Of a stretch of DNA of 64,000 nucleotides, positions 1 to 10,251 are shown in pieces. The number at the start of each line of letters is the position of its first letter. The stretch's first letter is position 1. Source of the stretch: Agapanthus africanus (lineage: Eukaryota > Streptophyta > Magnoliopsida > Asparagales > Amaryllidaceae); the NCBI GenBank assembly GCA_030015575.1, contig JASDDO010000014.1, positions 166,937,911 through 167,001,910 of the forward strand, in the 5' to 3' direction. The notes under the pieces are model-generated. The model searched no databases. It was not told where the DNA came from and was given only the letters and a program-made list of their open reading frames with translations. The translations under genes were made by a program, and so were the position numbers.

Positions 1-29
1 CCCCCTCTCGGGATGGGGATGCCCCGCGT
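1..29 (-). other. partial microexon at window edge
   Basis: On the minus strand an acceptor TTTTTGTAG precedes ACGCGGGGCATCC, which runs off the left edge. The frame fits the phase-1 pattern of the other exons of the array. Inferred from splice-site form only. Confidence 0.35.
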
Positions 30-115
30 CTACAAAAAATATCAACACAATCAATATTAAAACAAAGTGGTATTAAGAAATTAAGGTTTAACGAAAATTA
101 AAGTCGGATATATAC

Positions 116-220
116 CTCCGGCGACAGAAGCATGAGCCTGGGCCCGGGCAGCAACACGAGCGGGATGATAGTTCCTCCGGTGAAGAACAGCCGGTGATCC
201 GGACGTGGACGCATCTCTAA
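116..220 (-). other. microexon, 35 codons, phase 1-1
   Basis: Acceptor TTTTCTAG and donor GAG|GTATATAT bound 105 nt that stay open in phase 1 and encode a peptide beginning V-R-D-A-S-T-S-G, followed by an Arg/Ala-rich tail. It shares the D-A-S-T-S-G core with neighbouring exons. The length is a multiple of three, so gain or loss of the exon keeps frame. Confidence 0.5.
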
Positions 221-315
221 CTAGAAAATAAATATCGATAAAATTATATGAAGTTCATGTTTATTCTTAAAAAATATGTAAAATGAATAAATATTTTATA
301 TTTATTCATGCAAAC

Positions 316-381
316 CTGCAAACTGAGCGGGGGGTATGGAAGTGACGGGAGTGGACCCTGCACCAGACGTGGACGTACCAC
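316..381 (-). other. microexon, 22 codons, phase 1-1
   Basis: Acceptor ATTATAG and donor GCAG|GTTTGC bound 66 nt, open in phase 1, encoding a peptide with the G-G-T-S-T-S-G core and a Pro-rich tail. It is paralogous in its first half to the exons at 495-539 and 643-689. Confidence 0.5.
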
Positions 382-494
382 CTATAATTAGACAATCAAA
401 TATTGACTATATAAGCAATTGCAAAAAGAATGTGTATATCAATAATATAATATTCTAAATCAATATGTATACACTATAAGATATATAAACATAC

Positions 495-539
495 CCGCAT
501 GTGCGGTGGTGGGCTCTGCCGAAGATGTGGAGGCACCAC
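495..539 (-). other. microexon, 15 codons, phase 1-1
   Basis: Acceptor GGCTGTAG and donor GCGG|GTATGTTT bound 45 nt encoding G-G-A-S-T-S-S-A-E-P-T-T-A-H-A with phase-1 ends. The donor and following intron match those of the exon at 643-689 closely, supporting tandem duplication of an exon-intron unit. Confidence 0.5.
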
Positions 540-642
540 CTACAGCCCGAAATGTAAGTATGTAAGAGCAAAAGAATATATGTATATTTATGATATAGCA
601 TTCTAAATCAATATACATGCACTATATGATATATAAACATAC

Positions 643-689
643 CTGGAGGTGCGGGAGTGGCCTCTGTCCCTGATGTGGACGCATCACCA
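643..689 (-). other. microexon interrupted by element A
   Basis: With element A and one copy of its target duplication removed, 643-689 joins 8563-8566. The result is a 51-nt exon (17 codons, phase 1-1) between acceptor TTGTCTAG and donor CCAG|GTATGTTT, encoding V-V-G-D-A-S-T-S-G and a short Pro-rich tail. The retrotransposon therefore landed inside an exon of the CACTA gene. Confidence 0.5.
685..689 (+). repeat. target-site duplication of element A, left copy (CACCA)
   Basis: CACCA immediately precedes the 5' LTR of A and is repeated at 8558-8562 directly after its 3' LTR, as expected for Ty3/gypsy integration. Confidence 0.85.
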
Positions 690-824
690 AGTAACAACCC
701 TAATTTTCTTATACACTTTTTCCTATACAAATTTTTCAAATATTTTTTTTCAAAAAACCATAAAGGGGTATTTATTGGCTGAGCACAAGACTTAAGTAAT
801 TAATTAGCGATTTAATTACAAGAA

Positions 825-896
825 GGAGCTTGTACCTCATTGGTAATATCTTGCATTGCTGAACTAAGCCACCAGAGTTCAAATCTCCTGCCCTAC
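825..896 (+). other. tRNA-like sequence in LTR of A (5' copy)
   Basis: About 72 nt with a B-box/T-loop match GAGTTCAAATC and an A-box position mutated to TACCTCATTGG; the 3' LTR copy keeps TAGCTCATTGG. A T-arm with the 7-nt loop TTCAAAT can be drawn. See the 3' copy for the intact form. Confidence 0.5.
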
Positions 897-1296
897 ATTA
901 TTTTTAATATTATTTTGTTTTAAATTCTTTGGAAGCCCAACAGTCCACACACCATAACGTCCAAAACTTGAACTTCACCTGAAAAAGTAAAAGCACCAGA
1001 GCCTTCACCTGACGACCCCCCACCTCTCGACGTCCCGACTCGGCCGGGATCGGCCGAGTCTGCCGGCGGACCGGCCGACTCGGGCCGGCGCCGCCAGCCG
1101 TACTCGGCCGGACGGCCGAGTCCCCAACAAGAAAGTTGGGGCTCATCGTCTCCTGTACCCTCCTGTATACTTTTTGTTTGGATCGGTTCCAGAAACACAA
1201 TTATACCTCATTTACTCCATTTTTTATTACTTTTCCTATATTCTTTTACATTTTTATTTAAAAAGACCCTTCACCTACCCTACCCCTAGCCTACCC

Positions 1297-1304
1297 TATA
1301 AATA
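1297..1304 (+). promoter_or_regulatory. TATA box of element A, 5' LTR
   Basis: TATAAATA within CCCTATAAATACACC, followed by a pyrimidine/ACCCT-rich leader. The same sequence occurs in the 3' LTR at 6027. It would mark the U3/R boundary about 30 nt downstream. Confidence 0.65.
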
Positions 1305-3826
1305 CACCGCCTACCCTCTACCCTCTCATCCCAAAACCCTAACTCAAAAATTTTCCAAGAGTTGTGTACTTTGAAAACAAGTTCGCGGCGAAACTCCGAC
1401 GAAATTCTGGCGGAAATTCCGGCGACGTTTTTAGGAACAACCGGCGACGAAGCAACGCTTCGGCAACCCCTTTAATCCCCCCTCACTCTTTTGCTTAATC
1501 GAAACCCGTAAGTCCCATTCTATCCCTCTTTCTTATTCTCTAAAATACGAAATTACAAAACCCGACGGAATTGGAACAAATCCGATTTCCGATTCGGTTT
1601 TCTATAAAATTTCACTTCTCACCAATTCAATCATGCTTAAACATCTTATTGTTGACTATTAAATATTTAACAAATAATTTGAACAAATTTCATCACATGA
1701 AATGATAGCCTTTTCAATTTATCGTATTTTTCACTTAAATACCATAATGTTTCGATTTCACATTTAACCCCTTAACCTTACTATACATTTAAAGTAGAGC
1801 ACGAGCTAATGGCCTACCTCCATACACACGCATATATAACCTAAAACGATATCATCAAAAAAAAACTTAGAATACGATAAAACAATACTTTCATTTAAAT
1901 ACCATATAAATAATAAAACTATTTCTAAAAGATTTAAAGTTAATACACTTTTAAATAAATACCTCTTATTAAGAAAATACGATAAGTTGTGGACATCGGT
2001 CGTTTATCTAAACCTGATTTTGTAGTGTCTAGACTAGGCAAGTGAGAAAGGTAACTTTAAAATGCCCGTCTCATGGTGATTCGTGAGCGGATCCCTCTTT
2101 TCCTCACTTGTACTTACCTGGCCACAATTGGCGGTGAAGAGGCGATTTGAGGTATCTAACAATTTATCGTTTAGACCATTTAGAAATAGGTTAGTTGACT
2201 TAGGAAACTCTAGAATATAAAATACGGAAAATTGACATTTTTACAAATAAATACCTTTTACTTTATAAAACTGTTTTCTAAAGAATTTAGTATTTTACAA
2301 TCTTTGCAAAACGCCGCTACAACCCACCTTGGGGAATCCGTTCGGGATGGTGTGGATTATCGCACATCCTTGGGCTTAGTAGTGCGAGATTCAAACCTCC
2401 GCAAGGAGCATTCGGTCCCGAAAGATTTAAAATACGATATCTTAAGAAAATGAGATTTTTAGAATATAAAATATTTATTAAATTTTTTTTTGTATAAATA
2501 TATGTATATTTATCATTAAAACATTTATTTTGTTATGATATAAATATTCCACCTTTTTCTAAAAATCACAAGAATAAATTTTACACTAAAATACCATGAA
2601 CTTCAAATAAATCAATATTACAGATAAATACCTTATTTATAAAACTAGGATATTTTCACTAGAAATGGCTCAATATAAAATCCGCATTCATTACAACTCT
2701 AAAGACGAATAAAGAATACTTGAGGTGTATTTTGAAAAGTATATAAAAGTATTTTTACATAAAACCCCCTCAAGTTTATAAATTACCCTAAGGACCTTAG
2801 CAATTATAGCTTTAAGAAATAATCAAGATTTCGACTTACATTTCTAATTGTCTGAGTCGGGTTTGAGTCTGATTAATCTAACTTGAATATGATTCAGGTC
2901 AATCTACAATCTACAATATTCCAATTCAATAGAACCACATGAATCCATGAATCCAATTATCAATCTATATGACTTTACTGAACCGAACCATAGATATATT
3001 CCACTTATATGATTCTCCAGTTATTCCATTTACATGACTCTACAGTTATATCCGTTTACCGATATCATAGTTTCGGTCAGTCAATCAATTATACAATCAA
3101 TACAATTTACAAGACAAACAATACAATCAAAACACTGCGGGGTTTAAGGGGTAGACTGGTATGGAATATGTTAAAGGTGGCACGAGGTGATTACTTAAGA
3201 CGTAATTACATCCATACCGTTGTTCCGTGGTATTATCGACGGAGCCTTGTACTACAGGTTACCAAGGTCCCCGGTGTAAGTGGGACTCCCCTCGTATACG
3301 CTGACATCTTCTGTACCAGGCTACAAACAACAGCGTTAATACAATATTACAATATTAAAATACAACATTAAAAGCTACTCTCTCTCTCTCCTTTACTCTC
3401 TGTCTATTCTATTTCTCCTCTTATCTTTGGGACTTACCGAGCGATCTGTTTGCTGACGATATTCTATTTCTTTCTTCTTTGAATGTCGTCAGGTGGTTTG
3501 GACCCGACAGAGATCGAGCCATCTGCAGAAAACTTGGATCAGCTTGCTGAAAAACCAGAGCTCTAGTTTCATTGTACATTTTCCATTCAGTACTTTTCAT
3601 TTCCTGTCATGCCATTGTTTAGGCATCATTTTTATTTCAGTTGTATTTCCTTTTCATGCATTGTATAAAAGAATGTTAATAAATAAAAGTTGTTTTTATT
3701 ATACCTTACCTCTTGTGTATTTTCTTTTATATTGCTTAGTTACGCTTAGTGTATTTGCTTCTGAGTAAATACGTAGCGGGCCTCGTCGCGTCCCCTTCGC
3801 CGTATACTGGGAAACGGGGCATGACA

Positions 3827-3870
3827 GGTTTTGTTGGTGGCCCATGCAGGTCAGAGCTGTATGAAACCCT
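3827..3870 (+). other. degenerate primer binding site of element A
   Basis: The position right after the 5' LTR is where element D has its TGGTATCAGAGC site. Here the halves TTGGT and GGTCAGAGC are recognisable but split by about 10 extra bases, so the initiator-Met tRNA site looks damaged or rearranged. Confidence 0.45.
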
Positions 3871-4032
3871 ATTATGCAGTTCTGTTCTGCGTGAACAAAC
3901 TTAAGCAATATAACACAAGAACCAGCAACTAAAACATTCTTTACAATTCATGTTCCTTGAATCTTATCAATTTCATATTCCTTGAATCATATATCTTGAA
4001 TCTGTCCTAACCTAAATTTTTCATTCTAGATT

Positions 4033-5282
4033 ATGGATTCACCAAACAACACCGGCACCAATATCAACAACACACCTCCACCACTACCACTCACACCTGC
4101 CGTTCCTGTTCCACTCAACGAGCAAACGGTTCTATTTGAGGCGATCCGCAGCCTTCTTGAGGGACAGCAACAACTCCTGAATCGTCCCGAGACTGACGCA
4201 CCTGGGGTAAAGCAATGCAGGGCTTTACATCCCAAGCAGTTCTCAGGAAAAGGGAGCCCACTGGAAGCTGAGGAATGGGCTCAAAGTATCGAGAATGATC
4301 TGGCGGCAGCACAAGTGCCAAAAATAGCTTGGGTCCGAGTTGCAAAGCTGCAACTCACGGACAATACAAGGAACTGGTGGAAGGCGGAAGAAAGCCGTCT
4401 TGTACAGCCTATTGAATGGAAGACTTTTCGCTTGAAGTTCGACGCGAAGTACTTCCCTGTGACTGCCAGGTTTGCCATGGAGCAGCAGTTCATTCATCTA
4501 CAACAAGGTTCGATGTGAGACAAATCAGTAGATGAGTACGACGTTGAATTCACCATGCTAAGTCGGTAAGATATGTCACAATAGTTCAATTTTTTTTAAA
4601 TATCACATACTACACAACTAACACAAGACCGTAACAGATTTGCGGCACACCTGATACGACGGATGAGATCAGAGCCCGTCGATTTCAACAAGGTTTGGAC
4701 ACGGAAATCCAGGCTGTACTAGCCACAGGGAAATTTCTGACTCATGAGAATGCTTTGAAAGCTGCCTGCAGTTATGAGGCAGTAATAAAGGCAAGGGGCA
4801 GACCTCAATCTGCAGGAGTGAAACGCCCTGCCACTCAAATAGCAGGAGGGGTCTCTTCAAGGCCAGCTGTTGAACTCAGAAGACTGGAAGAAGCCAAGGA
4901 TCGGCCAAGACCCGATTTTTGCTTTTATTGCAAGAGGGAAGGACACTTGTGGAAGGACTGTAGGCACGCAAAAGGCCTATGCTTGGTTTGTGGCGCGTCC
5001 AATCATGGAATTGGAAACTGTCCTTACAGACGTAACCCAGCACACACACCCGTCAACTACCCGCAGCAGCCAGCTATTCAGGCTCCTGCAACTCATCCTG
5101 CACTCCCAGCACCACCTCCACACAGAACTCCTGCACAGCTTACTCGCCAATTCTATCAGGCACTGAGAAACATGCCTTGAGTACAGGGGAATATGCCTCC
5201 AGCTAAGAGGAATGTGCCGAGAAGCCAGGCTTACAATTTGGCGGCCGTAGAAGCTGATACGGTTGGTCAGGATAACCCTGGT
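4033..5282 (+). pseudogene. gag: gag pseudogene of element A
   Basis: Structural Gag would assemble the particle and bind RNA. From ATG 4033 a Ty3-type gag core is readable (E-W-A-Q-S-I-E, N-W-W-K-A-E-E, Y-F-P), then a TGA at 4516-4518 where the lineage reads on. A 72-nt GT-AG segment follows (4566-4637) and a one-base frame change near 4660. The second half (from 4695) carries two CX2CX4HX4C zinc knuckles, CFYCKREGHLWKDC and CLVCGASNHGIGNC, at about 4918-5030. A TGA at 5178-5180 is followed in the same frame by residual coding up to about 5282, where homology jumps to the end-of-pol region. No protease or later domain remains. Homologous to the D gag, which keeps the frame. Confidence 0.85.
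4566..4637 (+). other. intron-like insertion in gag of A
   Basis: 72 nt starting GTAAGATATG and ending CCGTAACAG, AT-rich with a T-tract. It lies exactly between L-S-R and F-A of the gag motif that is contiguous in element D (near 47840). Removing it rejoins the codon for R and the next F. Whether it is spliced cannot be told from sequence. Confidence 0.55.
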
Positions 5283-5384
5283 AATTCTCTTCAACCTTTT
5301 TCACAACCTTGCATCACTTTGTCATTCTTCACACACTCTCACCAAAATTTCCTTGAATCTGTTACACTTTCCTTTTACAAATTT

Positions 5385-5415
5385 CGAGGACGAAATTTTT
5401 ATAAGGAGGGTAGAA
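5385..5415 (+). other. end-of-pol remnant and polypurine tract of A
   Basis: TTTCGAGGACGAAATT is the same motif found before the 3' LTR of D. It is followed by ATAAGGAGGGTAGAA immediately upstream of the 3' LTR, the expected plus-strand priming site. Its retention while pol is lost shows the deletion was internal. Confidence 0.75.
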
Positions 5416-5550
5416 TGTAACAACCCTAATTTTCTTATACACTTTTTCCTATACAAATTTTTCAAATATTTTTTTTCAAAAAACCATAAAGGGATATTTA
5501 TTGCCTGAGCACAAGACTTAAGTAATTAATTAGCGATTTAATTACAAGAA

Positions 5551-5621
5551 GGAGCTTGTAGCTCATTGGTAATACCTTACATTGCTGAACCAAGCCACCA
5601 GAGTTCAAATCTCCTGCCCCA
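5551..5621 (+). other. tRNA-like sequence in LTR of A (3' copy, intact boxes)
   Basis: A-box-like TAGCTCATTGG at 5559-5569 and B-box-like GAGTTCAAATC at 5601-5611 are spaced as in tRNA genes. CAGAG/CTCCTG can form a T-stem around a TTCAAAT loop. The rest does not fold into a clean cloverleaf, so this is a tRNA-derived or tRNA-mimicking segment, not a tRNA gene. It lies in U3, about 450 nt upstream of the TATA box, and could be a SINE head fossil. Confidence 0.5.
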
Positions 5622-6026
5622 TATTATTTTTAATATTATTTTGTTTTAAATTCTTTAGAAGCCCAACAGTCCACATACCATAACTTCCAAAACTTGAACT
5701 TCACTTGAAAAAGTAAAAGCACCAGAGCCTTCACCTGACGACCCCCCACCTCCCGACGTCCTGACTCGGCCGGGATCGGCCGAGTCTGCCGGTGGACCGG
5801 TCCACTCGGGCCGGCGTCGCCGGCCGTACTCGGCCGAACGGCCGAGTCCCCAACATGAAAGTTGGGGCTCTTCGTCTCCTGTACCCTCCTGTATACTTTA
5901 AATGTTTGGATCGGTTCCAGAAATACAATTATACCTCATTTACTCCATTTTTTTTATTACTTTTCCTATATTTTTTTATATTTTTATTTAAAAAGACCCT
6001 TCACCTACCCTATCCCTAGCCTACCC

Positions 6027-6034
6027 TATAAATA
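6027..6034 (+). promoter_or_regulatory. TATA box of element A, 3' LTR
   Basis: TATAAATA in the same context as position 1297. Confidence 0.6.
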
Positions 6035-8557
6035 CACCCCTTACCCTCTACCCTCTCATCCCAAAATCCTAAGCTCACTCTCTCCAAAAATTTCCAAGAT
6101 TTGTGTACTTTGAAAATAAGTTCGCGGTGAAGCTCCGACGAAATTCCGGCGGAAATTCCGGCAACGTTTTTAGGAACAACCGGCGACGGAGCAACGCTTC
6201 GGCAACCCCTTTAATCCCCCCCTCACTCTTTTGCTTAATCGAAACCCGTAAGTCCCATTCTATCTCTCTTTCTTATTCTCTAAAATACGAAATTACAAAA
6301 CCCGACGGAATCGGAACAAATCCGATTTCCGATTCGGTTTTCTATAAAATTTCACTTCTCACCAATTCAATCATGCTTAAATATCTTATTGTTGACTATT
6401 AAATATTTAACAAATAATTTGAACAAGTTTCATCACATGAAATGATAGCCTTTTCAATTTATCGTATTTTTCACTTAAATACCACAATGTTTCGATTTCA
6501 CATTTAACCCCTTAACCTTGCTATATATTTAAAGTAGAGCACGAGATAATGACCTACCTCCACACACACGCATATATAATCTAAAACGATATCATAAAAA
6601 AAAACTTAGAATACGATAAAACAATACTTTCATTTAAATACCATATACTTAATAAAACTATTTCTAAAAGATTTAGAGTTGATACACTTTTAAATAAATA
6701 CCTCTTATTAGGAAAATACGATAAGTTGTTGACATCGGTCGTTTATCTAAACCTGATTTTGTGGTGACTAGGCTAGGAAAGTGAGATAGGTAACTTTAAA
6801 AAGCCCGTCTCACGGTGATTCGTGAGCGGATCTCTCTTTTCCTCACTTGTACTTACCTGGCCACAATTGGCGGTGAAGAGGCAATTTGAGGCATCTAACA
6901 ATTTATCGTTTAGACCATTTAGAAATAGGCTAGTTGACTTAGGAAACCCTAGAATCTAAAATACGGAAAATTGACATTTTTACAAATAAATACCTTTTAC
7001 TTTATAAAACTGTTTTCTAAAGAATTTAGTATTTTACAATCTTTGCAAAGTGCCGCTACAACCCACCTTAGGGAACCCGTTCGGGATGGTGCGGATTATC
7101 GCACATCCTCGGGCTTAGTAGTGCGAGATTCAGACCTCCGCAAGGAGCATTCGGTCCCGAAAGATTTAAAATACGATATCTTAAGAAAATGAGATTTTTA
7201 GAATATAAAATATTTATTAAATTTTTTTTTGTATAAATATATGTATATTTATCATTAAAACATTTATTTTGTTATGATATAAATATTCCACCTTTTTCTA
7301 AAAATCACAAGAATAAATTTTACACTTAAATACCATGAACTTCAAATAAATCAATATTACAGATAAATACCTTATTTATAAAACTAGGATATTTTCACTA
7401 GAAATGGCTCAATATAAAATCCACATTCATTACAACTCTAAAGACGAATAAAGAATACTTGAGGTGTATTTTGAAAGTATATAAAAGTATTTTTACATAA
7501 AACCCCCTCAAGTTTATAAATTAACCTAAGGACCTTAGCAATTATAGCTTTAAGAAATAATCAAGATTTCGACTTACATTTCTAATTGTCTGAGTCGGGT
7601 TTGAGTCTGATTAATCTAACTTGAATATGATTCAGGTCAATCTACAATCTACAATATTCCAATTCAATAGAACCACATGAATCCATGAATCCAATTATCA
7701 ATCTATATGACTTTACTGAACCGAACCATAGATATATTCCACTTATATGATTCTCCAGTTATTCCATTTACATGACTCTACAGTTATATCCGTTTACCGA
7801 TATCATGGTTTCAGTCAGTCAATCAATACAATTTACAAGACAAACAATACAATCAAAATACTGCGGGGTTTAAGGGGTAGACTGGTACGGAATATGTTAA
7901 AGATGGCACGAGGTGATCACTTAAGACGTAATTACATCCATACCATTGTTCCGTGGTATTATCGACGGAGCCTTGTACTACAGGTTACCAAGGTCCCCGG
8001 TGTAAGTGGGACTCCCCTCGTATACGCTGGTATCTTCTGTACCAGACTACAAACAACAGCGTTAATATAACATTACAATATTAAAATACAACATTAAAAG
8101 TTACTCTCTCTCTCTCTCCCTTACTCTCTGTCTATTCTATTTCTTCTCTTATCTTTGGGACTTACCGAGCGATCTGTTCGCTGACGACATTCTATTTCTT
8201 TCTTCTTTGAATGTCGTCAGGTGGTTTGGACTCGACAGAGATCGAGCCATCTGCAGAAGACTTGGATCAGCTTGCTGAAAAACCAGAGCTCTAGTTTCAT
8301 TGTACATTTTCCATTCAGTACTTTTCATTTCCTGTCATACCATTGTTTAGGCATCATTTTTATTTCAGTTGTATTTCCTTTTCATGCATTGTACAAAAGA
8401 ATGTTAATAAATAAAAGTTGTTGTTTTTATTATACCTTACATCTTATGTATTTTCTTTTATATTGCTTAGTTACGCTTAGCGTATTTGCTTCTGAGTAAA
8501 TACATAGCGGGCCTCGTTGTGTCCCCTTCGCCGTATACTGGGAAGCGGGGCGTGACA

Positions 8558-8562
8558 CACCA
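8558..8562 (+). repeat. target-site duplication of element A, right copy (CACCA)
   Basis: Matches 685-689. Confidence 0.85.
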
Positions 8563-8662
8563 ACAACTAGACAATCAAATATTGACAATGTAAGTAATTT
8601 TGACATGAATATGCATGTATATCTTTAATATTACATTCAAAATGAATATACGTGCAATATAC

Positions 8663-8866
8663 CTAGAGGTGTGGCAAAGTCCACACGGAAGGAGGCATCC
8701 GAAGGGGTCTCCGATCGGGGTGCAAGACCGGCCCGCTGAAGCTCCCTTCGCAGTTCTCCGGACGGCAGAACCGCTCTGCCTCTGCCGGTGCCGTGGGTGG
8801 AGCTCCTGCCGGTGCCGCGGGTGGAGCTCCTGCCATCCCTCGCTGCTCCCGTCATCATCATCAAAT
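8663..8866 (-). other. CACTA-associated exon, 68 codons, phase 1-1
   Basis: Acceptor TTATCTAG and donor CTAG|GTATATTG bound 204 nt open in phase 1. It encodes an Arg/Gly/Ser/Thr-rich peptide with an internal tandem repeat (G-R-S-S-T-[RH]-G-T twice) and ends A-T-P-L-G, like the A-P-P-G ends of the later exons. Two fragments with the GTCCACGAA core at about 8880-8895 and 8968-8990 look like decayed members of the same array. Confidence 0.45.
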
Positions 8867-10163
8867 CTAGATAAAACGGTTCGTGGACGCATTAAACAAT
8901 CATTACAAACATTGACTATATATGTATAGATCGTAAAATGTGAAGTAATAATATAACATTACTGATAACTTTTTTCGTTTCGTGGACACATTAGACATAT
9001 ATACTTAGATTTCATCATCGATATCATTTCTAACCCACGTAACTTCATGATCAGCCGAAGACTACCCGTCTTTCAAAACAGACGGTCGGAGCACTCTAAG
9101 TCTTCTCTCTTCTTCATCATCATCGCTGTTCTCGAATTCTGGGATATCGTAAACATCCCTGGGTTTCCAACGGCATACGACACTCCATCCCGGATGCTTC
9201 AAATACTGTGAGCAGTATACTTGGAACGCTTGGTTCGAAAATATAAACGGATCGTCCTGACCGTAAAATCGAAGTGTGTTCACACTGGTCAATCCATATT
9301 CATCTTTCCAAATTCCGAGATTGCTTCTCCATTTATTCGTATCAGTTATTGTATCGTACCAAGTACATTGAAATATATAAAACGGTTCTGATCATCTGGG
9401 ATATTGGATGCCAAGTATACAATTTAAGTATCCATAATAAATCACACATCCGATCCTACCGTCGCAATCCCACTATTCTGAGTGGTTCTAGATGTTTCTA
9501 TATCCTTAACTTCGAATTTGTATCCAAGGACACCGATTCCTTTATAATATGCAATCTCTATACTAGGAAACTGAGCTAAATATCTTGAATCACTCTCTAA
9601 TGATGCAGACAAGTTCGGATCATGGATCTAACAAAATAAATTTTACGACAAATACATAACGATATAAGTTTAGATTAAAACTGATAGCAATAACATGTTA
9701 TTCGAATAACTTACATGATCTGCAACCCAATCACAAAAATTATCCTGATGATATTTTTCCAATAGTTCATCGTTCTAATCAGGATGCCCCTCATGTACCT
9801 CGTTAAAATGAATTCTGTTCTCGACAATAAATTATGACATTAATATTATATAATTTCATACACACACAAACACAAATATAACAATTAATCCAAAAAACTT
9901 ACTCTCTAATTTTTTCCAGACATGCGCTATTGAGGAGGATAAACCGGTATATCTTGTTGATAAATATAATGTCTACCCTCTTATAATTAGCTTTACCATA
10001 TGGCCCGTCCTGAATTCTTCGAGGCCCGTTAAGTCTCATCTCATTGTTCTCGTCCAGATAGCGGGAACAAAATATGGTTGTTTCATCTAGAAAATAATCT
10101 TGCATGATAGAACACTCTGGTCGATTTCTATTACGTATATACTTTTTAAGAGTGTAGAGATAG

Positions 10164-10251
10164 CTAAAGAAAAATATGTTAAATAAATAAATATGGGCAT
10201 ACATGACAACAATAATTTTATAAATTACGCGAAACGAAAAATTCCACGTAC
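10164..10251 (-). other. intron in the transposase pseudogene
   Basis: Minus-strand donor GTACGTGG after the P-V-K codons and acceptor TTTCTTTAG before Y-L-Y-T-L-K. Removing 88 nt rejoins the conserved R-Y-L-x-T-L-K-x-Y-I-R-N-R segment of TNP2 proteins. Confidence 0.6.

Larger units (their letters stand above)
1..689 (-). mobile_element. CACTA/EnSpm transposon, distal part with microexon array
   Basis: This is the part of the CACTA element downstream (on the minus strand) of the TNP2 transposase; the element continues past the left edge. On the minus strand it alternates AT-rich introns of about 95-115 nt with short GC-rich exons. Two introns (about 423-494 and 575-642) are visibly similar, sharing a stretch around ttctaaatcaatat, so the exon-intron unit was tandemly duplicated. 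The exons encode Gly/Ala/Ser/Thr/Pro-rich peptide with a recurrent D/G-A/T-S-T-S core. Assignment to CACTA rests on continuity with the transposase on the other side of element A, which is a clean 5-bp-TSD insertion. The terminal CACTA inverted repeat is not in the window. Confidence 0.7.
690..3826 (+). repeat. 5' LTR of element A
   Basis: It starts AGTAACAACC (the 3' copy has TGTAACAACC, so the first T has mutated) and ends CATGACA. It contains a tRNA-like segment, a TATA box, a GC-rich leader, a long AT-rich middle, a CT microsatellite near 3376-3420 and a polyadenylation-like AATAAATAAA at about 3679. If TATA and poly(A) are correctly placed, R is about 2.3-2.4 kb, most of the LTR. No ORF here looks like a real gene. 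Confidence 0.9.
690..8557 (+). mobile_element. element A: non-autonomous Tekay-related LTR retrotransposon (gag only)
   Basis: Two near-identical LTRs of about 3.14 kb flank only about 1.6 kb of internal DNA, with a 5-bp target duplication. The interior holds a decayed gag with two zinc knuckles and then passes directly to the end-of-pol/polypurine region. Protease, RT, RNase H and integrase are absent. Shared features with element D place it with the Tekay/Del lineage: LTRs starting TGTAACAACC and ending GCGGGGCGTGACA, a similar gag, and the pre-LTR motif TTTCGAGGACGAAATT. The architecture matches the published class of terminal-repeat retrotransposons with a GAG domain (TR-GAG), which would depend on pol proteins supplied by a relative. 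Confidence 0.88.
5416..8557 (+). repeat. 3' LTR of element A
   Basis: About 3.14 kb, collinear with 690-3826 with scattered substitutions and small indels, starting TGTAACAACC and ending GTGACA, followed by the CACCA duplication. It contains the intact tRNA-like segment and a second TATA box. Confidence 0.92.

Noticed and set aside
825..896. Genuine tRNA gene in the LTR of A
   Set aside because: Only the A/B-box and T-arm are recognisable; acceptor and anticodon arms do not pair well, so it is listed as tRNA-like only.
910..1200. Minus-strand ORFs over the GC-rich part of the A LTR (again at 5731-5928)
   Set aside because: The frame is not kept between the two LTRs, there is no recognisable domain, and the region lies just upstream of the LTR TATA box.
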